Below, piece after piece: positions 8,575-16,919 of a stretch of DNA of 64,000 nt (its first letter is position 1; each line of letters starts with the position of its first letter). Source of the stretch: CAWBJO01 sp963789175 (GTDB taxonomy: Bacteria > Pseudomonadota > Alphaproteobacteria > Rhizobiales > Aestuariivirgaceae). The stretch covers positions 310,001 through 374,000 of the forward strand of contig CAWBJO010000007.1 of assembly GCA_963789175.1 (NCBI GenBank). Reading direction: 5' to 3'. A program made the position numbers and the translations under genes. Under the pieces are notes generated by a model that was not told the DNA's origin, did no database searches, and saw nothing but the letters and a program-made list of their open reading frames with translations.

Positions 8575-9261
8575 CTAGCGGGGCGCGAGGCCGAACCGGC
8601 TGGCGATCTTGGCGGCGACGAGCTCCTGGAGCCGCCACAGGTGGGGATCGTGAATGCCCGCCGCCTCGAGGGCCTGGACGGTCTTCCGAAGATAGAGGGC
8701 GCCCGAGCCCCAGTGGCCGACGGCCTTTGAGAGAATCTCCGCCGTTTCCTCGGGCGACACTTCGGGAGCGTAGATATCGCTCTTGGAATCGGCGCGGAAG
8801 GCAATGGCCCGCCGGCGCCCCTCGGCGGACTCGACGTCGATCCAGACCGGCATGTTGGAGGCCGGCTTGCGCGTGATCTCGCGACGCCAGAGCTTGGCGA
8901 GTGCCTCCCGCTCGCTCCCTTCGGTGAGGCGATAGAGCAGGCCGTGGCATTCGCCGCCGTCGTCGAGCGCCATCATGCGCCCAGGCTGGGCGCGGTTGCC
9001 GCGAAAGCGGGTGATGCGCATGCAGAACTGCCGCCTGAGGCCGTGGGTCACGGCGCGGCGCACCGAGGTGTGCTCGAAGCAGGGATTCCAGATGAGCGAG
9101 CCGCAGGCGAAGACGTCGATGCCGTCGGAGGGCGCAGCGTCGAGGAAAGCCTCGAGATGCTCGTCGTAGTCCTGCTCGCTGAAGACGGCTGTGCCCGCCG
9201 GATAGCCCTCGTCCTCGACGATGCGTTCGACGAGAGCGACCAGCTCGGGCGTCAGGTGCAT
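8575..9261 (-). CDS. ChaC-like gamma-glutamylcyclotransferase
   Basis: Predicted cytosolic enzyme cleaving glutathione-type gamma-glutamyl compounds to 5-oxoproline. The substrate-binding loop FACGSLIWNP (about residues 51-60) is the hallmark of the ChaC family, and the downstream LLYRLT and WxREI segments fit. I chose the ATG at 9261 (228 residues). The frame stays open to 9447, but that extension overlaps the fabD start and its composition is unlike the rest. The gene is divergent from fabD with about 170 bases between them and is not clearly part of any operon. Confidence 0.8.
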   Translation of the reverse strand: MHLTPELVALVERIVEDEGYPAGTAVFSEQDYDEHLEAFLDAAPSDGIDVFACGSLIWNPCFEHTSVRRAVTHGLRRQFCMRITRFRGNRAQPGRMMALDDGGECHGLLYRLTEGSEREALAKLWRREITRKPASNMPVWIDVESAEGRRRAIAFRADSKSDIYAPEVSPEETAEILSKAVGHWGSGALYLRKTVQALEAAGIHDPHLWRLQELVAAKIASRFGLAPR

Positions 9262-9434
9262 GATGCGGGCCGGTGCTTCGACGCTCAAGGTGCAGGTTCC
9301 CCAAAACCAGGGCGACAGCTTATCACGGCAGTCACCGATCCCGCCACTCCGCCCGGCTTTCGTCGCCCGCGCGGCTTGACAGCGAACCTTGGGCCATGGT
9401 GGATGCCTGACGCACGGGGAATCGCGGGACAGCG

Positions 9435-10379
9435 ATGACAATAGCATTCACGTTTCCGGGCCAGGGCAGCCAGCACATCGGCATGGGAAAATCTCTGTCG
9501 GACGCATTCGGCGCGGCGCGCGCCGTCTTCGACGAGGTCGACGATGCGCTCGGCGACAAGCTCTCCGAGCGGATGTGGAACGGGAGCGAGGCGGAGCTGA
9601 CGCTGACCGAGAATGCCCAGCCGGCGCTCATGGCCGTCAGCATGGCCGTCATGCGGTCGCTCGAAACCGAATTCGGCGTGACGGTCACGTCGGCATCGTT
9701 CGTCGCCGGCCACTCGCTCGGCGAATACTCCGCTCTGGCGGCGGCGGGCTCGTTCTCGCTCGCCGACGGGGCCCGACTGCTCAGGGCGCGCGGTCGCGCC
9801 ATGCAGCTGGCGACGCCGGTCGGAACCGGAGCGATGGCGGCACTGCTCGGTCTCGACATCGGCGAGGCGAACGAGGTGGCGCGCGCCGCGGCGCAAGGCG
9901 AAGTCTGCCAGGCCGCCAACGACAACGCGCCGGGCCAGGTCGTCGTGTCCGGGCATCGCGCGGCCGTCGAGCGCGCGATCGGGCTCGCCAAAGAGAAAGG
10001 CGCCAAGCGCGCCATCCTGCTTCCGGTGAGCGCTCCGTTCCATTGCATCCTCATGGCGCCCGCCGCGCATGTGATGGCGGAAGAGCTGCAGCGCGTCAGC
10101 ATCGCCGCGCCCGCAGTGCCGCTCGTCGCCAACGTCACGGCCGAAACGACGCGCGAGCCGGACGACATCCGCCGACTGCTCGTCGAGCAAGTGACCGGCA
10201 CAGTCCGCTGGCGCGAGTCGGTGGCCGAAATGGCGAGGCGCGGCGTTACTTCATTCTACGAGCTCGGCGCCGGCAAGGTGCTGACGGGGCTCGTCCGGCG
10301 CATCGCACCCGAAGCCGCGGCGACGGCGCTCGGCTCGCCCGACGATCTCGCGAGCGCGGCTTGCGCACTCAGAACCTGA
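9435..10379 (+). CDS. fabD: Malonyl-CoA:ACP S-malonyltransferase
   Basis: Loads malonyl groups onto acyl carrier protein, the committing step of type II fatty acid synthesis. The 314 residues carry the nucleophile elbow GHSLGEY with catalytic Ser94, the conserved arginine in RARGRAMQ (Arg119), and the partner histidine His203 in SAPFHC. FPGQGSQ at the N-terminus is typical. It is the first gene of the fab unit, ten bases ahead of fabG. Confidence 0.96.
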   Translation: MTIAFTFPGQGSQHIGMGKSLSDAFGAARAVFDEVDDALGDKLSERMWNGSEAELTLTENAQPALMAVSMAVMRSLETEFGVTVTSASFVAGHSLGEYSALAAAGSFSLADGARLLRARGRAMQLATPVGTGAMAALLGLDIGEANEVARAAAQGEVCQAANDNAPGQVVVSGHRAAVERAIGLAKEKGAKRAILLPVSAPFHCILMAPAAHVMAEELQRVSIAAPAVPLVANVTAETTREPDDIRRLLVEQVTGTVRWRESVAEMARRGVTSFYELGAGKVLTGLVRRIAPEAAATALGSPDDLASAACALRT

Positions 10380-10389
10380 GGAGGCATAC

Positions 10390-11127
10390 ATGTTCGATCT
10401 CGGCGGCAAGACCGCGCTCGTGACCGGCGCCAGCGGTGGCATCGGCGCCGCAATCGCGACGGCGCTGCATCAATGCGGCGCGACGGTGACGCTGTCGGGC
10501 ACGCGGGGCGAGGTGCTCGAAGAGCTTAAGGCGAAGCTCGGCGAGCGCGCGCACGTGGCAGTCGCCAACCTTGGCGATCCGGACGACGTCGAGAAGCTGG
10601 TGCCCGCCGCGGAGACGGCGATGGGCTCGCTCGACATCCTCGTCAACAATGCCGGCATCACCCGCGACAACCTCGCCATGCGCATGAAGGATGCCGAATG
10701 GCAGGGCGTCATCGACGTCAACCTGACGGCCGCCTTCCGCCTGTCGCGTGCCGTGCTGCGCGGAATGATGAAACGCCGCTTCGGCCGTATCGTCGGCATC
10801 ACCTCCGTCGTCGGCGTCACCGGCAATGCCGGACAAGCGAACTACGCCGCCGCGAAGGCCGGCATGATCGGCATGTCGAAGGCGCTCGCCCAGGAAGTCG
10901 CCAGCCGAAACATCACCGTCAACTGCGTGGCGCCGGGGTTCATCGAGACCGCGATGACCGAAGCGCTCAACGACAAGCAGAAGGAGGCCATACTGGGAGC
11001 GGTGCCGGCGGGCCGCCTTGGAAAACCAGAGGAAATCGCGGCGGCGGTCGTCTATCTCGCAAGCAGCGAGGCGTCCTACGTCACCGGACAGACCATCCAC
11101 GTGAACGGCGGGATGGCCATGATATGA
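10390..11127 (+). CDS. fabG: 3-oxoacyl-[ACP] reductase
   Basis: NADPH-dependent short-chain dehydrogenase that reduces 3-ketoacyl-ACP in fatty acid elongation. The cofactor loop TGASGGIG (12-19), NNAG (86-89) and the Ser139-Tyr152-Lys156 triad (YAAAK) are present in 245 residues, the usual FabG length. A GAGG ribosome binding site lies directly upstream. It sits between fabD and acpP, which fixes its role better than the broad SDR family would. Confidence 0.95.
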   Translation: MFDLGGKTALVTGASGGIGAAIATALHQCGATVTLSGTRGEVLEELKAKLGERAHVAVANLGDPDDVEKLVPAAETAMGSLDILVNNAGITRDNLAMRMKDAEWQGVIDVNLTAAFRLSRAVLRGMMKRRFGRIVGITSVVGVTGNAGQANYAAAKAGMIGMSKALAQEVASRNITVNCVAPGFIETAMTEALNDKQKEAILGAVPAGRLGKPEEIAAAVVYLASSEASYVTGQTIHVNGGMAMI

Positions 11128-11233
11128 AGAGTCAAGCGGCTTGCGCGAGCCTTTCCGATAGGCTCTTCTATGCCCCGGTAACCTATGTTAGGAAGCGACG
11201 GACTCAAGATCACGCCTTTGGGATGGGCAGACT

Positions 11234-11262
11234 TCTGTCGGGGGCTTGAGTAGCGGTATAAT
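11234..11262 (+). promoter_or_regulatory. Candidate sigma-70-type promoter for acpP
   Basis: A perfect TATAAT lies at 11257-11262, 35 bases before the acpP start, in a 170-base gap between fabG and acpP. The upstream element (TCTGTC region, 17-base spacing) is a poor -35 match. AcpP is needed in large amounts, so a private promoter is plausible. This is inferred from sequence only. Confidence 0.45.
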
Positions 11263-11297
11263 GACATTGCCTGACCAGATAACGAGGACGATCGAAC

Positions 11298-11534
11298 ATG
11301 AGTGACGTTGCAGAGCGGGTGAAAAAAATCGTAGTCGAGCATCTCGGTGTCGACGCGGAAAAGGTCACTCTCGAAGCGAGCTTTATCGACGATCTCGGAG
11401 CCGACAGCCTCGACAACGTCGAGCTCGTGATGGCGTTCGAGGAGGAATTCGGCGTCGAGATCCCCGACGACGCCGCCGAGACGATTCAGACGGTAGGCGA
11501 TGCGGTAAAATTCATCGAAAAGAGCCAGGCCTGA
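11298..11534 (+). CDS. acpP: Acyl carrier protein
   Basis: Small acidic carrier that holds growing acyl chains on a 4'-phosphopantetheine arm. The attachment motif is GADSLD with Ser37, followed by the acidic helix that docks partner enzymes. Its 78 residues are the standard length. An AACGAGGA ribosome binding site precedes the ATG. It is flanked by its own candidate promoter and by a strong intrinsic terminator, so it can be expressed separately from fabD-fabG and fabF. Confidence 0.97.
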   Translation: MSDVAERVKKIVVEHLGVDAEKVTLEASFIDDLGADSLDNVELVMAFEEEFGVEIPDDAAETIQTVGDAVKFIEKSQA

Positions 11535-11583
11535 CGGTGTGGTTTTTTCCGGGGGCCTCGCACCCGGCATCACGATCGACGCG

Positions 11584-11618
11584 GCGGCGGATGGCCCTTC
11601 ATCCTGCCGCCCTTTTTT
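11584..11618 (+). terminator. Rho-independent terminator after acpP
   Basis: A GC-rich stem of ten pairs with one bulged T (arms GCGGCGGATG and CATCC-T-GCCGC, loop GCCCTT) is followed by CC and six T residues. It lies about 50 bases after the acpP stop and 60 bases before fabF. This is the clearest intrinsic terminator in the window and would give an excess of acpP transcript over fabF. Confidence 0.75.
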
Positions 11619-11679
11619 GTACATGGCGTGAACAGGGACCGAGGCGACGATCGATGACGACGAGAAAGGCGAATCCATA

Positions 11680-12945
11680 ATGCGCAGGGTGGTGGTGACG
11701 GGGATGGGCATGGTTTCCCCGCTCGGCGCCAGCGTGGAGGAAAGCTGGCGGGGCATCGTGGCGGGCCGATCGGCGGCGACGACGATCGAGAAGTTCGACG
11801 CGTCGGATCTCGCGTGCCGGATCGCCTGCGAGGTGAAGAGGGGCGACGGCAGCGGCCGCACTTTCAATGCCGACCAGTTCATGGAACCCAAGGACCAGCG
11901 CCGCTACGACGAGTTCATCATCTATGCGGCGGCGGCGGCGAAGCAGGCGATGACCGATTCCGGCTACGTGGCGGTCACGCACGAACAGCAATGCCGGCTC
12001 GGCGTGCTCATCGGCGCCGGCATCGGCGGCCTGCCGGGCATCGAGGAGACGACGCTCACGCTCAAGGAGAAGGGTCCGCGCCGCGTCAGCCCGTTCTTCA
12101 TTCCCGGGAGCCTCGTCAATCTCGCCAGCGGCGTCGTGGGTATCGAGCATCAATGCCGCGGCCCGAACCATTCGGTCGTCACGGCGTGCGCCACCGGCAC
12201 GCATGCGATCGGCGATGCGGCGCGGCTCATCGCCTTCGACGATGCCGACGTGATCATCGCCGGCGGCGCGGAGTCCGCCATCTGCCGCATCGGCATCGCC
12301 GGCTTCATCGCTTGCAAGGCGCTGTCGACCGGTTTCAACGAACAGCCCGAGAAGGGGTCGCGGCCCTACGATCGCGACCGCGACGGGTTCGTGATGGGCG
12401 AAGGGGCCGGCGTCGTCATCCTCGAAGAGCTCGAGCACGCGAAGGCGCGGGGCGCCAAGATCATGGCCGAAGTCATAGGCTACGGACTTTCGGGCGACGC
12501 CTTCCACATCACGGCTCCGTCGGCCGACGGTGACGGCGCCTACCGGTGCATGGCGGCGGCGCTCAAGCGGGCGGGACTCTCGGCGCACGATATCGACTAC
12601 GTGAACGCGCACGGCACGTCGACGCCGCTCGGCGACGAGATCGAGCTCAAGGCCGTCGAACGAATCATGGGCAACCGGGCCGACGGGCTCAGCATGTCGT
12701 CGACCAAGTCGTCGACCGGCCACCTGCTGGGCGCGGCGGGTGCCGTCGAGGCCATCTTCTCGATCCTGGCGATGCGCGACCAGGTCGCGCCCCCCACCAT
12801 CAATCTCGACAATCCCTCGGTCGAGACACCCATCGATCTTGTGCCGCTGAAACCAAAGAAAAAGACCATCAACACAGTTCTGTCGAATTCCTTTGGTTTT
12901 GGTGGGACGAACGCGTCGATCATCTTCCGACGCTACGACGCCTGA
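11680..12945 (+). CDS. fabF: 3-oxoacyl-[ACP] synthase II
   Basis: Condensing enzyme that elongates acyl-ACP with malonyl-ACP. The Cys-His-His triad is Cys170 (TACATGTH), His311 (NAHGTSTP) and His348 (STGHLLGAAG), with the supporting Lys343. Length 421 residues is normal. It follows acpP after a terminator and precedes mltG by 20 bases. Confidence 0.96.
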   Translation: MRRVVVTGMGMVSPLGASVEESWRGIVAGRSAATTIEKFDASDLACRIACEVKRGDGSGRTFNADQFMEPKDQRRYDEFIIYAAAAAKQAMTDSGYVAVTHEQQCRLGVLIGAGIGGLPGIEETTLTLKEKGPRRVSPFFIPGSLVNLASGVVGIEHQCRGPNHSVVTACATGTHAIGDAARLIAFDDADVIIAGGAESAICRIGIAGFIACKALSTGFNEQPEKGSRPYDRDRDGFVMGEGAGVVILEELEHAKARGAKIMAEVIGYGLSGDAFHITAPSADGDGAYRCMAAALKRAGLSAHDIDYVNAHGTSTPLGDEIELKAVERIMGNRADGLSMSSTKSSTGHLLGAAGAVEAIFSILAMRDQVAPPTINLDNPSVETPIDLVPLKPKKKTINTVLSNSFGFGGTNASIIFRRYDA

Positions 12946-12965
12946 TTCGTGGAAGGCTTCCGTGG

Positions 12966-14171
12966 ATGCCCCCGAGAAAGAAGAAAAAGCGCCATCCGGT
13001 CTCGCGGGCGATCAGCTCGGCTTTCACGTTCATCGTCATCGTCGGCATCCTCGGCATCGTCGCGGGATTCTATAGCCGGTCGGTCTTCGAATCACCGGGG
13101 CCGCTCGCCGAAGACAGGATCTTCACCATAGAACGCGGCATGCGCACGCCGGCCATCGCCCACGCGCTCAAGGACGCCGGCATCATCGCGGACGCCAACG
13201 TCTTCATCGCCGCCGCCTATGCGACGCAAGCCTACAAGCGCATGAAGGCGGGCGAGTACTATTTCGAGAAGAACGTGCCGATGGCGGCGGTGATGTCGAC
13301 GATCGTGCTCGGCAAGGAGCTCACCTACAAGGTCTCGGTGCCGGAAGGATGGACGACGGCGCAGGTCGTTGACCGCGTCTCGGTGCACGAAAGCCTCGCA
13401 GGCGAGCTGACGAGCGTGCCGGCGGAAGGCACTCTCCTTCCCGATACCTACGTTTTTCGCCGCGGCATGACGCGCGACGGCATCATCGCCGAGATGCGGG
13501 CGGCGCAGGACAAGTTGATGGGCGAGCTGTGGGACACGCGTGCGCAGGACCTGCCCTTCAAGACGCGCGAGGAGGCGCTCACGCTCGCCTCCATCGTGGA
13601 GCGGGAGACGGCTGTACCGGCGGAGCGGCCGCGGATCGCCTCTGTCTTCATCAACCGTCTCAGGGCCGGCATGCGGCTGCAATCGGACCCAACGATCATC
13701 TACGGCATCACGGGCGGCAAGGCGAAGTTCGACCGGCCCATCACCAGGTCGGATATCGAAGGGAAGAATCCCTACAACACCTATCGGATCGACGGCCTGC
13801 CGCCGACGCCGATCGGCAATCCGGGACGCGATTCGATCGCCGCCGTCCTCAAGCCTCTCGACACCAAGGACCTGTACTTCGTCGCCGACGGGTCGGGCGG
13901 CCACGTCTTCGCAAAGACGCTGGCCGAGCATTCGCGCAACGTCTCGAAATGGCGGGCCATCGAACGCGAGACGAAGGCGAAGGAAGAGGCCGGGGCGATC
14001 GCCGAAGAGGCCCTGTCGGAAGCGAAGGTCACCTCGGTCGCTGCGGGCGAGGCACCACCGGCCCCCACGGAAGCCGATGCGACGCCGCCGGGCTCGCCCC
14101 AGCCGCACCGGCTCGTCGACGTGGCCGGGCGCCTCGTTCCCATCCCCATGCCGAGTCCGCGTCCGAAATAG
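12966..14171 (+). CDS. mltG: Endolytic murein transglycosylase MltG
   Basis: Membrane-anchored lytic transglycosylase that cuts nascent glycan strands and sets their length. A basic N-terminus (RKKKKR) is followed by one transmembrane helix (about 16-36) and a periplasmic YceG domain. The catalytic glutamate is in ASIVERETA (Glu212), and the RLQSDPT and YGITGG segments also match. A Pro/Ala/Glu-rich tail follows the domain. I chose the ATG at 12966 (401 residues) because GGAAGG lies nine bases upstream; the frame is open further back, but only as an out-of-frame reading of fabF. Confidence 0.93.
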   Translation: MPPRKKKKRHPVSRAISSAFTFIVIVGILGIVAGFYSRSVFESPGPLAEDRIFTIERGMRTPAIAHALKDAGIIADANVFIAAAYATQAYKRMKAGEYYFEKNVPMAAVMSTIVLGKELTYKVSVPEGWTTAQVVDRVSVHESLAGELTSVPAEGTLLPDTYVFRRGMTRDGIIAEMRAAQDKLMGELWDTRAQDLPFKTREEALTLASIVERETAVPAERPRIASVFINRLRAGMRLQSDPTIIYGITGGKAKFDRPITRSDIEGKNPYNTYRIDGLPPTPIGNPGRDSIAAVLKPLDTKDLYFVADGSGGHVFAKTLAEHSRNVSKWRAIERETKAKEEAGAIAEEALSEAKVTSVAAGEAPPAPTEADATPPGSPQPHRLVDVAGRLVPIPMPSPRPK

Positions 14172-14201
14172 GACGTTCGCGACCCAGGTCCTGGGCGCAC
14201 C

Positions 14202-15200
14202 TCATGCAGATGCACGGACGGCGACGATGCCTTCCGTCCGAGCCCTGACCTCGGGCGATGCGAGGCACGTCGCAACCGCCTCGTAGCCCGGCGAGCCTTG
14301 GCAGGGTGTGACGAGGCTCGGCGGGCGGTGGTTCGCCGGACAGAGAATGACGGTCGCGTCGGGGCCCAGCGAAGCGAGGTCGAGGATCACGCTGGAGCGG
14401 GTAAGCAGGAAGAGCGGACCGCCACGTCGGCCACCGCGTCGGAGATGCGCGCTCAGCGCCGCCTGCGCGGCACGATCGAGGCCGTGCTCGACCATGTCGA
14501 CGACGAGAGGGCGCGCTCCCCGCGCTTCCAATGCGGCGAGGAGAACGACCAGGGCGGGGGTCGCCGCAGCCCCGTTGTCGACCAGCCAGTCCAGCGACCG
14601 GCCGATACGGTCCTTCAAGCGGCGGTCGGCCGACATTTCCTTCAACGGGTCCTGGTTCGCACCGGCCAGCCGATCCAAGCCGAGAAAGGCACAGCCGGGT
14701 AGCGTGTCGGCGATCATGCGGGCGAGGCGGGTCTTGCCACTGAACAACGGGCCCACGATGAAGTTGAGGGACCGAATTTCCGACAGCTCGAACCGCTCGC
14801 CGCCCCATGGCCAGGGGAGGTCGAAGGCGAGGGGAGCAGGAGTGATGCGGGCCAAGGACCGCACGCCGCCCACCTCGAGTTCGACCCGCATCCGCCGGAC
14901 CCGTGCGAGCCGGTCGAGCGCCTGGTGAACCTGGTCCTCCAACGCCGACTGCTGCCCGGCCAAGGCGATGGCGAGGCGCCCGGGGCTGCCAGCCAGTATC
15001 CGACCGATCTCGGCAAGGCCAAGGCCGAGGCCGCGAAGGGCGGCGATCTCGGCAACTTGCTCCAACTCCCGCTGGCCATAGACGCGCCAGCCGGCGGCGG
15101 TCCTCGGCGGGGCGATCAGTCCCCGTTTCTCGTATAGGCGAAGTGCCTTGACCGACATGCCAAGGAGCCTTGCCGCTTCCGAAGGGCTCAGGAATTGCAT
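14202..15200 (-). CDS. MerR-family DNA-binding domain fused to a P-loop ATPase domain
   Basis: A 332-residue two-domain protein. Residues 3-72 are a MerR winged helix-turn-helix (SPSEAARLLGMSVKALRLYEKRGLI, with a break after LGM for the turn), then a helix at about 80-108 of the kind that dimerises MerR proteins. From about 115 comes a nucleotide-binding domain: Walker A GPLFSGKT (150-157), a Walker B-like PLVVDMVE (231-238) and LFLLTRSSVILD (263-274), which resembles the switch region of ABC/OLD-type AAA ATPases. The ATG at 15200 has GAGG seven bases upstream. The gene is convergent with mltG and divergent from yicC. The ligand and target genes are unknown. Classic MerR regulators have short effector domains, so the ATPase fusion is unusual. 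Confidence 0.75.
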   Translation of the reverse strand: MQFLSPSEAARLLGMSVKALRLYEKRGLIAPPRTAAGWRVYGQRELEQVAEIAALRGLGLGLAEIGRILAGSPGRLAIALAGQQSALEDQVHQALDRLARVRRMRVELEVGGVRSLARITPAPLAFDLPWPWGGERFELSEIRSLNFIVGPLFSGKTRLARMIADTLPGCAFLGLDRLAGANQDPLKEMSADRRLKDRIGRSLDWLVDNGAAATPALVVLLAALEARGARPLVVDMVEHGLDRAAQAALSAHLRRGGRRGGPLFLLTRSSVILDLASLGPDATVILCPANHRPPSLVTPCQGSPGYEAVATCLASPEVRARTEGIVAVRASA

Positions 15201-15255
15201 CGATAACCTCACGAATCTCTCCCCGCTCTCGCCTTGCATCATCGACGCGTCCCCA

Positions 15256-15276
15256 GGGTCCGGGTCAATAGGACCC
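15256..15276. promoter_or_regulatory. Candidate operator: inverted repeat upstream of the MerR-ATPase gene
   Basis: GGGTCC and GGACCC form a six-base inverted repeat with nine bases between, in the 191-base divergent gap between the MerR-ATPase gene and yicC. On the minus strand a TTGACC overlaps the repeat, with a weak -10 (GATGAT) 19 bases further on. A 19-base spacer is the spacing MerR proteins act on. Autoregulation is an inference. Confidence 0.3.
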
Positions 15277-15391
15277 ATGGAGGCTGTCGATGCGGCTGGG
15301 CTATGGCACGAGCCGAAACGGGGCCGCTTGGCGCATGCGGTGGCTGTCGTTAGATTGCGGCTCCAAACGATTCTGGGTGGGTTTCGGGTCA

Positions 15392-16279
15392 ATGACGCTT
15401 TCCAGCATGACGGGATTTGCGAGAACAGAAGGACAGGCGGGAGGCCTGCGCTGGACCTGGGAGGCGAAGAGCGTCAACAGCAAGGGGCTCGACATACGTT
15501 CCCGCCTGCCGCCGGGACTGGAGACGCTCGAACCCGAGGTGCGGGCGCTGGCGCAGGCCAAATTCAGCCGTGGGAGCGTCCAGATCAATCTCGAGATCGA
15601 ACGGGAGACCGGCGCCGAAACGGTGAGAGTCAACGAAGCGGCGCTGGAGCGCATCCTGGTGGTGGCCAAGGCGGTCCGCAAGAAACACCGGTTGCCGGCG
15701 CCGACCGTCGAAGGGCTCCTGGCGCTGCGCGGGGTGCTCGAGATCGGCGCCGAGGAGGTAGACGCGAAAGATGCGGCCGCCCGCAAGGCCGGGATGCTCA
15801 AGTCGCTCGCCAAGGCGTTCGACAGCCTGAGCGAGAGCCGACGCGGCGAGGGCCGCAAGCTTCGGCCCGTACTCGAAGCGCAGATCGAACGCATCGAGCA
15901 GCTCACGCGGGCGGCGCGCGACAGCCCGGCGCGGTCGCCCGACCTCGTCAAGGCGCGGCTCAAGGAGCAAGTGGCTCGACTGCTGGACACGGGCAACAGC
16001 TTCGATCCCGACCGGCTGCACCAGGAGGCGGTGCTGCTGGCGACGCGCAGCGACATCCAGGAGGAGATCGACCGGCTGACGGCCCATGCCGAGGCGGCGC
16101 GCGACCTTCTGTCGGAAGCCGCGCCGGTGGGCCGAAAGCTCGACTTCCTCGCCCAGGAGTTCAACCGCGAGGCCAATACCCTGTGCTCGAAGGCGCAGGA
16201 CAAGACGCTCACCGAAATCGGCCTCAATCTCAAGGCCGTGATCGATCAGATGCGCGAGCAGGTGCAGAACATTGAATAG
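15392..16279 (+). CDS. yicC: YicC-family endoribonuclease
   Basis: Member of the YicC/YloC family; E. coli YicC is a ribonuclease implicated in small-RNA turnover. The N-terminus has the family hallmark SSMTGFAR and then the WEAKSVNSKGLDIR segment (written here with a natural break after VNS). The C-terminal DUF1732 part (FLAQEFNREANTL) is present. The ATG at 15392 gives 295 residues, the usual length; the frame is open further upstream but without family similarity. Its last codons overlap the TTG start of gmk, an arrangement widely conserved in bacteria. Confidence 0.92.
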   Translation: MTLSSMTGFARTEGQAGGLRWTWEAKSVNSKGLDIRSRLPPGLETLEPEVRALAQAKFSRGSVQINLEIERETGAETVRVNEAALERILVVAKAVRKKHRLPAPTVEGLLALRGVLEIGAEEVDAKDAAARKAGMLKSLAKAFDSLSESRRGEGRKLRPVLEAQIERIEQLTRAARDSPARSPDLVKARLKEQVARLLDTGNSFDPDRLHQEAVLLATRSDIQEEIDRLTAHAEAARDLLSEAAPVGRKLDFLAQEFNREANTLCSKAQDKTLTEIGLNLKAVIDQMREQVQNIE

Positions 16280-16919
16280 GAAAACGCGAACCTCGATCGC
16301 CCGCCGCGGCCTCCTGCTCGTCATGTCGTCGCCCTCGGGAGCCGGCAAGACGACCCTGTCGCGCCGACTGCTCGCCGCCGATCCCAGCATGACCATGTCG
16401 GTGTCGGTGACGACGCGGCCGCCGCGCAACGGCGAGGAGGACGGCAAGGACTACCATTTCATCGACAAGGCGCGCTTCGCCGCGATGCGCGATGCCGGCG
16501 AGCTCCTCGAATGGGCGGAGGTCTTCGGGCATTTCTACGGTTCGCCGCGCGCGCCGGTGGAGCAGGCCCTCGCCCAGGGCCGCGACGTGCTGTTCGACAT
16601 CGACTGGCAGGGAACGCAGCAGCTCGTCCAGGCGATGGAGGACGACCTCGTGCGGATCTTCATCCTGCCGCCTTCCGCCGACGAGCTTCGCGACCGGCTG
16701 ATCAGCCGCGCCCAGGACGCCATGATGGTGGTGGCCAAGCGCATGGCGGAAGCGTCGCGCGAGATCAGCCACTGGGCCGAATACGACTACGTGATCGTGA
16801 ACGACAATGTCGAGGCGGCCGACAGCGAGATCGCCGCCATCCTCGCCGCCGAGAGACTCAAGAGAAAGCGGCGGACCGGCCTCACCAACTTCGTGCGCTC
16901 GCTTCTCGAGAAGCTCTAG
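16272..16919 (+). CDS. gmk: Guanylate kinase
   Basis: Phosphorylates GMP to GDP with ATP. The P-loop SPSGAGKT is at 20-27, followed by the GMP-binding segment VTTRPPRNGE and the GxDYxF-type HFI region. The start is a TTG at 16272 overlapping the yicC stop; 215 residues is typical. It is convergent with the alcohol dehydrogenase gene, whose stop codon overlaps the gmk stop. Confidence 0.95.
   Translation: MNRKTRTSIARRGLLLVMSSPSGAGKTTLSRRLLAADPSMTMSVSVTTRPPRNGEEDGKDYHFIDKARFAAMRDAGELLEWAEVFGHFYGSPRAPVEQALAQGRDVLFDIDWQGTQQLVQAMEDDLVRIFILPPSADELRDRLISRAQDAMMVVAKRMAEASREISHWAEYDYVIVNDNVEAADSEIAAILAAERLKRKRRTGLTNFVRSLLEKL

Noticed and set aside
15302..15322. TGGCACG considered as a sigma-54 promoter upstream of yicC
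   Set aside because: The second element (TTGC with correct spacing) is missing, and no enhancer-binding protein site or gene is nearby.
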